From NCBI GenBank assembly GCA_023376005.1, contig CM042181.1:19995493-20059492 (forward strand): DNA of 64,000 bases, read 5' to 3'. Positions 1-12,800 of the stretch are shown here, piece after piece. The stretch's first letter is position 1. Every line of letters begins with the position of its first letter. Under the pieces are notes generated by a model. The model saw only the letters and a program-made list of their open reading frames with translations, made no database searches and had not been told where the DNA came from. This stretch comes from Doryteuthis pealeii (lineage: Eukaryota; Mollusca; Cephalopoda; Myopsida; Loliginidae). Made by a program: the position numbers and the translations under genes.

Positions 1-660
1 ATGTAATGTGTAATCATGTAATATGTGTAATTATGTAATATGTGTAATGTATATATATAATATATATATATATATATGTAATATATATATATGTAATAAT
101 ATATATAATATATATATATATGTAATAATATATATATATGTATATATAATATATATATATAATATGTGTAATCATGTAATATGTGTAATGTATATGTGTA
201 ATCTAATGTAATCATGTAATGTCTAATCATGTAATATATGTAATGTGTAATCATGTAATATATGTAATGTGTAATATATGTAATGTGTAATCATGTAATA
301 TGTGTAATGTGTAATCATGTAATATATGTAATGTGTAATATATGTAATGTGTAATCATGTAATATGTGTAATGTGTAATTGTGTAATATATGTAATGTGT
401 AATCATGTTATATGTCTAATGTGTAATCATGGAATATATGTAATGTGTAATCATGTAATATATGTAATGTGTAATATATGTAATGTGTAATCATGTAATA
501 TGTGTAATGTGTAATCATGTAATATATGTAATGTGTAATATATGTAATGTGTAATCATGTAATATATGTAATCATGTAATATGTGTAATGTGTAATCATG
601 TAATATATGTAATGTGTAATATATGTAATGTGTAATCATGTAATATGTGTAATCATGTAA
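1..660. repeat. AT-rich short-period tandem repeat
   Basis: The whole stretch is built from variants of TGTAATCATGTAATA and TATGTAATGTG, with a purer ATATAT stretch at about 50-165. The apparent ORFs here only reflect the repeat and are not genes. It stops abruptly at about 660, where mixed-composition sequence begins. Confidence 0.95.
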
Positions 661-1139
661 TGTTGTTCAAAGGCCATTTCTCCACGTGTGATTGTTCTTA
701 CTTTAATAGTGTAGAAATTGAAAAATCTGAATTGTGGAAAAAATGTGTAAGTGAAACACGTACGTGATTGAGAAGACTTAACCTTTTACTTATCTTGGCT
801 CTGATTGGCCAGAACCCAGCATGAGAACAGAAAGATAGTTATAAAATTATAGAATAATCAAACTAAGTTCCAATTACCGTCGAATTGGTAAGACATGGCA
901 ACAAGCTGTCGTAACTTAAATTCGAGCTTGTTTTGCTGCAACCCTACTGCAGAATGACAGGGTATTTATGAAACTCCACAATATCATAGAAACCAAGCAG
1001 CCAATCAGAACTCAAGGAATGGAATCACCCAAATACATGAATGGACTATTTTTGATTTCCATAAATACCAATTATATTAGACACTGCTTCAGTTGTTCTT
1101 AGCCAGTTGCTCTTGTTCAAACCAACAGTAGACTGACTG
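661..1139. other. no gene recognised
   Basis: AT-rich sequence of mixed composition between the left tandem repeat and the first SINE. I see no long ORF, no recognised repeat and no RNA gene here. Confidence 0.6.
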
Positions 1140-1142
1140 ACT

Positions 1143-1521
1143 ACATTGTCGCGTTATAGCCCTGGTAACCCCGGGTTTGAAAGAATCGAACGCAAATCAG
1201 ATTTGTTCTCTAGTCAAACATCTTTATTATCGCCGTTACAGTCCTGGTAATAGCGAGTTCGATGCTCGCTGGATGCACCATAAAAAATTAAAGTAAAGTC
1301 GTCAGGGTGGCTTAAAGTCGATATCAGCCATACAGTGAGGGAGTCTATCTCCTTTTCACTAGTGCTAGACCAAAAAGATTGTTTTAGCATCTAACCACAC
1401 CTACCATCAACTCCTCACTTTACTGCACAGATCCCTGTGCTACTCATACGTTGAGTTGGCCGGGATTGAACCTGAAACCTTGTTGCTCTTAATTGGATGT
1501 TCCACTGACTGAGCTATTTGT
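1143..1521 (-). mobile_element. tRNA-derived composite SINE
   Basis: The tRNA-like head lies at the right end: read on the minus strand it has a box-A-like TAGCTCAGT and a box-B-like GGTTCAATCC. The body and tail (about 1290-1440) match the other SINE copies in this window, for example 32150-32405 and 62812-63065. A further left segment (1143-1290), with CCTGGTAACCCCGGG and a second box-B-like GAGTTCGATGC, is shared with 41880-42033 and 42220-42362, so this is a composite or dimeric copy. The head is degraded. Confidence 0.75.
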
Positions 1522-1689
1522 TGTCCATCTTCAATCATTTCTTTTATGGAATACATTCTGCTAAACTGTGTTCGTCGCTTCCAATGATCCAAATGTTCTA
1601 GGAAGAACTTGTTTTCTAGTATCTGACAAGCAGTATCCATTCTCTTTTTATCCTTCTGTCACACTAGATGCAAGTTCAATTCCAACCAT

Positions 1690-2335
1690 TTCTGGCTGAA
1701 CTTGCACAAAGGTGTCAAAATTAGGGTGACCCAGAAAAAACAGAACCCAAATTATCTATTTATTTTCCCATTAAACTAATCCTAAACCCCAACCCTAACC
1801 CCTAACCCCTAACCCTAAACCCCTAGTTAAAATTAACAGTTTTATTACAAAATGAAAGCGTGTAGTAAATGGTCACTTCTACTTATAGACTCGCTGACTA
1901 CCATGTGACCAGCCTTGTTGTCCAATCACTGGCAGTGCTCTGCTGCTGTTGTTGTTATTTATACTGGCTGATTCTAACCTTAGCTCACTGCTACTTGGAT
2001 CTTCTTGGATGACGGACCCAAAGGATTCTATATCACAGGACTTATTCACTTACCTAAGGATTCTATAACTCAAGACTTACTTACTTTTTTTACTTTAAGT
2101 TCTTTACAACTGGCCAAGGATGGTGGCCAGATACTTAACACAAAATTTGTGGGTTCTGTTTTTTCTGGGTCGCCGGTATACAGGGTGACCCAGAAAAAAC
2201 AGAACACAAATTATTTATTTATTTTCCCATTAAACTAACCTTAACCCCAATTCCAATCCTAAACCCCAACCCCAACCCTAACCCTAACCCTAAAACCTAA
2301 CCCTAGTTTTGACACCTTTGTGCAATTTCAGCCTT
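1690..2335. mobile_element. palindromic MITE-like element with telomere-like repeats
   Basis: Inverted ends of about 30 bp (TTGCACAAAGGTGTCAAAA at the left, its reverse complement at about 2305-2325) flank two direct copies of a segment. Each copy begins GGTGACCCAGAAAAAACAGA, continues through TTTTCCCATTAAACTAA and ends in degenerate CCCTAA repeats (about 1790-1825 and 2260-2305). No transposase is visible, so it is non-autonomous. The telomere-like repeats are internal and degenerate, so this is not a chromosome end. Confidence 0.6.
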
Positions 2336-2445
2336 ATTTCTTTATTGGAATATCTGCATTATGGATAAAACTTCCTCTTAGATGTTTTCCTCCAAGCAAC
2401 AATGTTGGAATTTTTGTATTTACTTACCGTTCATTTGGGATTTTA

Positions 2446-3537
2446 TAACCACTTGCCTATTGTAACCAACGGTTCTTCCTTAGAGTGGTTAACATTATTG
2501 TGTCAACAATTATTGCATTAGTATAGCATTCAATTCTAAGGCTAACAACAAGAAAGGAATTAATATTTCCTTTTAATTCAAATAATTTATTGGCCAGCAC
2601 ATGAAACAATGAGTAACAATATAAAGTCCTTCCTGTATATAAAGTTGAGTTTAAGGGACTTACCGGTGCGTTGGAGAAGATATCTGGTATCTTAAGATGA
2701 TTTATAACCACTTGCCTATTATAACCAACGATTCTTCCTTAGAGTGGTTAACATTATTGTATCACCAATTATTGTGTTAGTCTAGCGTTTAATTCTAAGG
2801 CTAACAGCAACAAATAAATGAATTAATACTTTGTTTAATTCTAACAATTTATTAACGAGCACATGAAACAATGAGTAACAATATAAAGTCCTTTCTGTGT
2901 AGAAAGTTGAGTTTAAGGGACTTACTGGTGTGCCAAAGAAGATATCTGGTATCTTAGGGTGATTTCTTGGAACCCTTAAAATCATTGCCTCATGGAACTG
3001 CTGGTGGAATCTATCTGTCTTGATTTTGGATATTGCGCCTAAACTTCTGGGCTCATCATGTGATTGGTATATCCAATCACAGAGAGCCTCTCCCTCACTC
3101 ACTCTATATACAGGAATTACAATTTTACTGATCCAACAACATCATTATCCTTGGTCATTTTGTAACCCTATTGGGTTAGTAAAATGGTAATTCCTGTATA
3201 TAGAGTGAGTAAGGGAGAAGCTCTCCATGATTGGATATACCAATCACATGATGAGCCCATATGGTGCAAAATACAAAATCCTGACAGACAGATTCCATCA
3301 GCAGTTCTACGAGGCAGGACATTAAAATTTCTCCAAGAGAGACAACCCTAAGATACCAGATATCTTCTTCGGCACACCGGTAAGTCCCTTAAACTCAACT
3401 TTATACAGAGGAAGGACTTTATATTGTTACTCATTGTTTTTATTTGTCTTTAATAAATTGTTAGAATTAAACTAAGTTTTAATTCATTTATTTGTTGCTG
3501 TTAGTCTTAGAATTAAATGCTAGATTAACACAATAAC
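2446..3537. repeat. direct and inverted repeat complex at the satellite edge
   Basis: A block of about 255 bp at 2446-2700 recurs directly at 2703-2960. The region 2703-3125 then recurs inverted at about 3185-3537. The loop between the arms (about 3147-3170) contains CCTTGGTCATTTTGTAACCC, which is part of the 70-bp satellite monomer, and the satellite array starts where the right arm ends. The ORFs at 2457-2711 and 2782-3102 (minus) are two copies of the same repeat and are not convincing genes. Confidence 0.7.
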
Positions 3538-6500
3538 CCATTGCCTACAGTGGCCAACTGGCCATTCTTAGGGTGACTAGCATCCTCATCCTTGGTCATT
3601 TTGTAACCCTTTGCCTACAGTGGCCAACTGGCCATCTTTAGGGTGACTAGCATCCTCATCCTTGGTCATTTTGTAACCCTTTGCCTACAGTGGCGATCCT
3701 TAGGGTGATTAGCATCCTCATCCTTGGTCATTTTGTAACCCTTTGCCTACAGTGGCCAACTGGCCATCCTTAGGGTGACTAGCATCCTCATCCTTGGTCA
3801 TTTTGTAACCCTTTGCCTACAGTGGCGATCCTTAGGGTGATTAGCATCCTCATCCTTGGTCATTTTGTAACCCTTTGCCTACAGTGGCCAACTGGCCATC
3901 CTTAGGGTGACTAGCATCCTCATCCTTGGTCATTTTGTAACCCTTTGCCTACACTGGCCAACTGGCCATCCTTAGGGTGACTAGCATCCTCATCCTTGGT
4001 CATTTTGTAACCCTTTGCCTACAGTGGCCAACTGGCCATCCTTAGGGTGACTAGCATCCTCATCCTTGGTCATTTTGTAACCCTTTGCCTACAGTGGCCA
4101 ACTGGCCATCTTTAGGGTGACTAGCATCCACATCCTTGGTCATTTTGTAACCCTTTGCCTACACTGGCCAACTGGCCATCCTTAGGGTGACTAGCATCCT
4201 CATCCTTGGTCATTTTGTAACCTTTGCCTACAGTGGCCAACTGGCCATCCTTAGGGTGACTAGCATCCTCATCCTTGGTCATTTTGTAACCCTTTGCCTA
4301 CACTGGCCAACTGGCCATCCTTAGGTGACTAGCATCCTCATCCTTGGTCATTTTTTAACCCTTTGCCTACAATGGCCAACTGGCCATCCTTAGGGTGACT
4401 AGCATCCTCATCCTTGGTCATTTTGTAACCCTTTGCCTACAGTGGCCAACTGGCCATCCTTAGGGTGACTAGCATCCTCATCCTTGGTCATTTTGTAACC
4501 CTTTGCCTACAGTGGCCAACTGGCCATCCTTAGGGTGACTAGCATCTCATCCTTGGTCATTTTGTAACCCTTTGCCTACAGTGGCCAACTGGCCATCCTT
4601 AGGGTGACTAGCATCCTCATCCTTGGTCATTTTGTAATCCTTTGCCTACAGTGGCCAACTGGCCATCCTTAGGGTGACTAGCATCCTCATCCTTGGTCAT
4701 TTTGTAACCCTTTGCCTACAGTGGCCAACTGGCCATCCTTAGGGTGACTAGTATCCTCATCCTTGGTCATTTTGTAACCCTTTGCCTACAGTGGCCAACT
4801 GGCATCCTTAGGGTGACTAGCATCCTCATCCTTGGTCATTTTTGTAACCCTTTGCCTACAGTGGCCAACTGGCCATCCTTAGGGTGACTAGCATCTTCAT
4901 CCTTGGTCATTTTGTAACCCTTTGCCTACAGTGGCCAACTGGCCATCTTTAGGGTGACTAGCATCCTCATCCTTGGTCATTTTGTAACCCTTTGCCTACA
5001 GTGGCCAACTGGCCATCCTTAGGGTGACTAGCATCCTCATCCTTGGTCATTTTGTAACCCTTTGCCTACAGTGGCCAACTGGCCATCCTTAGGGTGACTA
5101 GCATCATCCTTGGTCATTTTGTAACCCTTTGCCTACAGTGGCCAACTGGCCATCCTTAGGGTGACTAGCATCCTCATCCTTGGTCATTTTGTAACCCTTT
5201 GCCTACAGTGGCCAACTGGCCATCCTTAGGGTGACTAGCATCCTCATCCTTGGTCATTTTGTAACCCTTTGCCTACAGTGGCCAACTGGCCATCCTTAGG
5301 GTGACTAGCATCCTCATCCTTGGTCATTTTGTAACCCTTTGCCTACAGTGGCCAACTGGCCATCCTTAGGGTGACTAGCATCCTCATCCTTGGTCATTTT
5401 GTAACCTTTGCCTACAGTGGCCAACTGGCCATCCTTAGGGTGACTAGCATCCTCATCCTTGGTCATTTGTAACCCTTTGCCTACAGTGGCCAACTGGCCA
5501 TCCTTAGGGTGACTAGCATCCTCATCCTTGGTCATTTTGTAACCCTTTGCCTACAGTGGCCAACTGGCCATCCTTAGGGTGACTAGCATCCTCATCCTTG
5601 GTCATTTTGTAACCTTTGCCTACAGTGGCCAACTGGCCATCCTTAGGGTGACTAGCATCTCATCCTTGGTCATTTTGTAACCCTTTGCCTACAGTGGCCA
5701 ACTGGCCATCCTTAGGGTGACTAGCATCCTCATCCTTGGTCATTTTGTAACCCTTTGCCTACAGTGGCCAACTGGCCATCCTTAGGGTGACTAGCATCCT
5801 CATCCTTGGTCATTTTGTAACCCTTTGCCTACAGTGGCCAACTGGCCATCCTTAGGGTGACTAGCATCTCATCCTTGGTCATTTTGTAACCCTTTGCCTA
5901 CAGTGGCCAACTGGCCATCCTTAGGGTGACTAGCATCTTCATCCTTGGTCTTTTGTAACCCTTTGCCTACAGTGGCCAACTGGCCATCCTTAGGGTGACT
6001 AGCATCTCATCCTTGGTCATTTTGTAACCCTTTGCCTACAGTGGCCAACTGGCCATCCTTAGGTGACTAGCATCCTCATCCTTGGTCATTTTGTAACCCT
6101 TTGCCTACAGTGGCCAACTGGCCATCCTTAGGGTGACTAGCATCCTCATCCTTGGTCATTTTGTAACCCTTTGCCTACAGTGGCCAACTGGCCATCCTTA
6201 GGGTGACTAGCATCCTCATCCTTGGTCATTTTGTAACCCTTTGCCTACAGTGGCCAACTGGCCATCCTTAGGGTGACTAGCATCTTCATCCTTGGTCATT
6301 TTGTAACCCTTTGCCTACAGTGGCCAACTGGCCATCTTAGGGTGACTAGCATCCTCATCCTTGGTCATTTTGTAACCCTTTGCCTACAGTGGCCAACTGG
6401 CCATCCTTAGGGTGACTAGCATCCTCATCCTTGGTCATTTTGTAACCCTTTGCCTACAGTGGCCAACTGGCCATCCTTAGGGTGACTAGCATCCTCATCC

Positions 6501-9285
6501 TTGGTCATTTTGTAACCTTTGCCTACAGTGGCCACTGGCCATCCTTAGGGTGACTAGCATCCTCATCCTTGGTCATTTTGTAACCCTTTGCCTACAGTGG
6601 CCAACTGGCCATCCTTAGGGTGACTAGCATCTCATCCTTGGTCATTTTGTAACCCTTTGCCTACAGTGGCCAACTGGCCATCCTTAGGGTGACTAGCATC
6701 CTCATCCTTGGTCATTTTGTAACCCTTTGCCTACAGCCTACAGTGGCCAACTGGCCATCCTGGGTTCATCTTAGGGTGACTAGCATCCTCATCCTTGGTC
6801 ATTTTGTAACCCTTTGCCTACACTGGCCAACTGGCCATCCTTAGGGTGACTAGCATCTCATCCTTGGTCATTTGTAACCCTTTGCCTACAGTGGCCAACT
6901 GGCCATCCTTAGGGTGACTAGCATCCTCATCCTTGGTCATTTTGTAACCCTTTGCCTACAGTGGCCAACTGGCCATCCTTAGGGTGACTAGCATCCTCAT
7001 CCTTGGTCATTTTGTAACCCTTTGCCTACAGTGGCCAACTGGCCATCCTTAGGGTGACTAGCACTCAGCATCATCAAAGTCATTTTGTAACCTTTGCCTA
7101 CAGTGGCCAACTGGCCATCCTTAGGGTGACTAGCCATTTTGTAACCCTTTGCCTACAGTGGCCAACTGGCCATCCTTTAGGGTGACTAGCATCCTCATCC
7201 TTGGTCATTTTGTAACCCTTTGCCTACAGTGGCCAACTGGCCATCCTTAGGGTGACTAGCATCCTCATCCTTGGTCATTTTGTAACCCTTTGCCTACAGT
7301 GGCCAACTGGCCATCCTTAGGGTGACTAGCATCCTCATCCTTGGTCATTTTGTAACCCTTTGCCTACAGTGGCCAACTGGCCATCCTTAGGGTGACTAGC
7401 ATCCTCATCCTTGGTCATTTTGTAACCCTTTGCCTACAGTGGCCAACTGGCCATCCTTAGGGTGACTAGCATCCTCATCCTTGGTCATTTTGTAACCCTT
7501 GCCTACAGTGGCCAACTGGCCATCCCTAGGGTGCTTACCATGACTTTCATCATCATCCTTAGTCATTTGTAACCCTTTGCCTACAGTGGCCAACTGGCCA
7601 TCCTTAGGGTGACTAGCATCTAATCCTTGGTCATTTTGTAACCCTTTGCCTACAGTGGCCAACTGGCCATCTTTAGGGTGACTAGCATCATCATCCTTAG
7701 TCATTTTGTAACCCTTTGCCTACAGTGGCCAACTGGCCATCCTTAGGGTGACTAGCATCCTCATCCTTGGTCATTTTGTAACCCTTTGCCTACAGTGGCC
7801 AACTGGCCATCCTTAGGGTGACTAGCATCCTCATCCTTGGTCATTTTGTAACCTTTGCCTACAGTGGCCAACTGGCCATCCTTAGGGTGACTAGCATCCT
7901 CATCCTTGGTCATTTTGTAACCCTTTGCCTACAGTGGCCAACTGGCCATCCTTAGGGTGACTAGCATCCTCATCCTTGGTCATTTTGTAACCCTTTGCCT
8001 ACAGTGGCCAACTGGCCATCCTTAGGGTGACTAGCATCCTCATCCTTGGTCATTTTGTAACCCTTTGCCTACAGTGGCCAACTGGCCATCCTTAGGGTGA
8101 CTAGCATCTTAATCCTTGGTCATTTTGTAACCCTTTGCCTACAGTGGCCAACTGGCCATCCTTAGGGTGACTAGCATCCTCATCCTTGGTCATTTTGTAA
8201 CCCTTTGCCTACAGTGGCCAACTGGCCATCTTTAGGGTGACTAGCATCATCATCCTTAGTCATTTTGTAACCCTTTGCCTACAGTGGCCAACTGGCCATC
8301 CTTAGGGTGACTAGCATCCTCATCCTTGGTCATTTTGTAACCCTTTGCCTACAGTGGCCAACTGGCCATCCTTAGGGTGACTAGCATCTTAATCCTTGGT
8401 CATTTTGTAACCCTTTGCCTACAGTGGCCAACTGGCCATCTTTAGGGTGACTAGCATCATCATCCTTAGTCATTTTGTAACCCTTTGCCTACAGTGGCCA
8501 ACTGGCCATCCTTAGGGTGACTAGCATCCTCATCCTTGGTCATTTTGTAACCCTTTGCCTACAGTGGCCAACTGGCCATCCTTAGGGTGACTAGCATCCT
8601 CATCCTTGGTCATTTTGTAACCCTTTGCCTACAGTGGCCAACTGGCCATCCTTAGGGTGACTAGCATCCTCATCCTTGTCATTTGTAACCCTTTGCCTAC
8701 AGTGGCCAACTGGTGACTAGCATCTCATCCTTGGTCATTTTGTAACCCTTTGCCTACAGTGGCCAACTGGCCATCCTTAGGGTGACTAGCATCCTCATCC
8801 TTGGTCATTTTGTAACCCTTTGCCTACAGTGGCCAACTGGCCATCCTTAGGGTGACTAGCATCCTCATCCTTGGTCATTTTGTAACCCTTTGCCTACAGT
8901 GGCCAACTGGCATCCTTAGGGTGACTAGCATCCTCATCCTTGGTCATTTTGTAACCCTTTGCCTACAGTGGCCAACTGGCCATCCTTAGGGTGACTAGCA
9001 TCCTCATCCTTGGTCATTTTGTAACCCTTTGCCTACAGTGGCCAACTGGCCATCCTTAGGGTGACTAGCATCCTCATCCTTGGTCATTTTGTAACCCTTT
9101 GCCTACAGTGGCCAACTGGCCATCCTTAGGGTGACTAGCATCCTCATCCTTGGTCATTTTGTAACCCTTTGCCTACAGTGGCCAACTGGCCATCCTTAGG
9201 GTGACTAGCATCCTCATCCTTGGTCATTTTATAACCCTTTGCCTACAGTGGTCAACTGGCCATCCTTAGGGTGACTAGCATCCTC

Positions 9286-9850
9286 TGTTACATATTAATT
9301 GGATCCCTATTACTTTTTAAGGTAGTATAGAGATCCTTATGGCGATCAGTGCAGCTGATGGCCTTGAGAGTGAGTGACAATGCTTGACCTCACTCTCACC
9401 TTGCTTTCTGGGGATAGAATCGTGGGAACGGAACCCCGATAGAAGCCCTTCCGGTTTAAGGATACTCAGTTACTTAGTAGAGTTGAGAGTTAGGACTGAA
9501 GCTAGCAAGATGTGACTCTCCGCGCGCATTTTGTCTGGTTATGGGGATCCGGAATAAAATAACATCAAAGGTAAATCGAAGTCTTGTTGTTATTACTAAA
9601 AGCTAACAATGACACAAGGCTTCTGATAAGAAATGGTCCCCAGCAGAACCAGACACGGAATCCCCAGATAAGAAGACCAGACGAGACCTGTAGAAGATAT
9701 ACCAGACCATTAGAAGACAATTAGAAGATAGAAGACAGAAGACTAGACGATCAGAAGACGGCCGGAAGAATAGAAGACCAGAGTAAGAAGCAGTAAGAAA
9801 GTACGTAACAAATATATCTATTGGGTACTGTGACGAACGGCTACGTAACA
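9286..9850. mobile_element. solo LTR, copy 1 (cleanest)
   Basis: A 565-bp insert begins TGTTAC and ends GTAACA, the inverted TG..CA ends expected of a retroviral-type LTR. It is flanked by CCTC on both sides (9282-9285 and 9851-9854), a 4-bp target duplication inside the satellite phrase CATCCTCATCC. No internal gag-pol region is present. The interior has a GAAGAC-rich tract (about 9660-9790) and a GGAATAAAATAA stretch that could hold a polyadenylation signal. The orientation is uncertain. Confidence 0.8.
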
Positions 9851-12800
9851 CCTCACCTTGGTCATTTTGTAACCCTTTGCCTACAGTGGCCAACTGGCCA
9901 TCCTTAGGGTGACTAGCATCCTCATCCTTGGTCATTTTGTATCCCTTTGCCTACGTGGCCAACTGGCCATTCCTTAGGGTGACTAGCATCTTCATTGGTC
10001 ATTTTGTAACCCTTTGCCTACAGTGGCCAACTGGCCATCCTTAGGGTGACTAGCATCCTCATCCTTGGTCATTTTGTAACCTTTGCCTACATGGCCAACT
10101 GGCCATCCTTAGGGTGACTAGCATCCTCATCCTTGGTCATTTTGTAACCCTTTGCCTACAGTGGCCAACTGGCATCCTTAGGGTGACTAGCATCCTCATC
10201 CTTGGTCATTTTGTAACCCTTTGCCTACAGTGGCAACTGGCCATCCTTAGGGTGACTAGCATCCTCATCCTTGGTCATTTTTGTAACCCTTTGCTACAGT
10301 GGCCAACTGGCCATCCTTAGGGTGACTAGCATCCTCATCCTTGGTCATTTTGTAACCCTTTGCCTACAGTGGCCAACTGGCCATCCTTAGGGTGACTAGC
10401 ATCCTCATCCTTGGTCATTTTGTAACCCTTTGCCTACAGTGGCCAACTAGCCATCCTTAGGGTGACTAGCAATCCTCATCTTGTCATTTTGTAACCCTTT
10501 GCCTACAGTGGCCAACTGGCCATCCTTAGGGTGACTAGCATCCTCATCCTTGGTCATTTTGTAACCCTTTGCCTACAATGGCCACTGGCCATCCTTAGGG
10601 TGACTAGCATCCTCATCCTTGGTCATTTTGTAACCCTTTGCCTACAGTGGCCAACTGGCCATCCTTAGGGTGACTAGCATCCTCATCCTTGGTCATTTTG
10701 TAACCTTTGCCTACAGTGGCAACTGGCCATCCTTAGGGTAACTAGCATCCTCATCCTTGGTCATTTTGTAACCCTTTGCCTACAGTGGCCAACTGGCCAT
10801 CCTTAGGGTGACTAGCATCCTCATCCATTGCCTACAGTGGCCAACTGGCCATCCTTTAGGGTGACTAGCATCCTCATCCTTGGTCATTTTGTAACCTTTG
10901 CCTACAGTGGCCACTGGCCATCCTAGGGTGACTAGCATCCTCATCCTTGGTCATTTTTGTACCTTTGCCTACAGTGGCCAACTGGCCATCCTTAGGGTGA
11001 CAAGCATCCTCATCCTTGTCATTTTGTAACCCTTTGCCTACAGTGGCCAACTGGCCATCCTTAGGGTGACTAGCATCCTCATCCTTGGTCATTTTGTAAA
11101 CCCTTTGCCTACAGTGGCCACTGCCATCCTTAGGGTGACTAGCACCTCATCCTGGTCATTTGTAACCCTTTGCCTACAGTGGCCAACTGGCCATCCTTAG
11201 GGTGAAGCATCCTCATCCTTGGTCATTTTGTAACCTTTGCCTACGTGGCCAACTGGCCATCCTTAGGGTGACTAGCATCCTCATCCTTGGTCATTTTGTA
11301 ACCCTGCCTACAGTGGCCAACTGGCCATCCTTAGGGTGACTAGCATCCTCATCCTTGGTCATTTTGTAACCCTTTGCCTACAGTGGCCAACTGGCCATCC
11401 TTAGGGTGACTAGCATCCTCATCCTTGGTCATTTTGTAACCCTTTGCTACAGTGGCCACTGGCCATCCTTAGGGTGACTAGCATCCTCATCCTTGTCATT
11501 TTGTAACCCTTTGCCTACAGTGGCCAACTGGCATCCTTAGGGTGACTAGCATCCTCATCCTTGTCATTTTGTAACCCTTTGCCTACAGTGGGCCAACTGG
11601 CCATCCTTAGGGTGACTAGCATCCTCATCCTTGGTCATTTTGTAACCCTTTTACCTACAGTGGCCAACTGGCCATCCTTAGGGTGACTAGCATCCTCATC
11701 CTTGGTCATTTTGTAACCCTTTGCCTACAGTGGCCAACTGGCCATCCTTAGGGTGACTAGCATCCTCATCCTTGGTCATTTTGTAACCTTTACCTACAGT
11801 GGCCAACTGGCCATCCTTAGGGTGACTAGCATCCTCATCCTTGGTCATTTTGTTAACCTTTGCCTACAGTGGCCAACTGGCCATCCTTAGGGTGACTAGC
11901 TCTCATCCTTGGTCATTTTGTAACCCTTTGCCTACAGTGGCCAACTGGCCATCCTTAGGGTGACTAGCATCCTCATCCTTGGTCATTTTGTAAACTTGCC
12001 TACAGTGGCCAACTGGTCATCCTTAGGGTGACTAGCATCCTAATCCTTGGTCATTTTTGTAACCCTTTGCTACAGTGCCACTGGTAGGGTCACTAGCATC
12101 CTCATCCTTGGTCATTTTGTAACCCTTTACCTACAGTGGCCACTGGCCATCCTTAGGGTGAACTAGCATCCTCATCCTTGTCATTTTGTAACCCTTGCCT
12201 ACAGTGGCCAACTGGCCATCCTTAGGGTGACTAGCATCCTCATCCTTGGTCCATTTTGTATACCCTTTTACCTACCGTGGCCACTGGCCATCCTTAGGGT
12301 GACTAGCATCCTCATCCTTGGTTTATATCTTATGTTCTACTGCCATCCTTAGGGTTGACTAGCATCCTCATCCTTGGTCATTTTGTAAACCCTTTGCCTA
12401 CAGGGCCAACTGCCATCCTTAGGGTGACTAGCATCCTCATCCTTGTCATTTTTGTAACCCTTTTGCCTACAGTGCCACTGCCATCCTTAGGGTGACTAGC
12501 TCCTCATCCTGGTCATTTTTTGTAACCTTTGCCTACAGTGGCCAACTGGCCATCCTTAGGGTGACTAGCATCCTCATTCCTTGGTCATTTTGTAACCCTT
12601 TGCCTATAGTGGCCAACTGCCATCCTAGGGTGACTAGCATCCTCATCCTTGGTCATTTTGTAACCCTTTTGCCTACAGTGGCCACTGGCCATCCTTAGGG
12701 TGACTAGCAACCTACCTTGGTCATTTTGTAACCCTTTGCCTACAGTGGCAACTGGCCATCCTTAAGGGTGGACTAGCATCTCAAATCCTTGGTCATTTGT

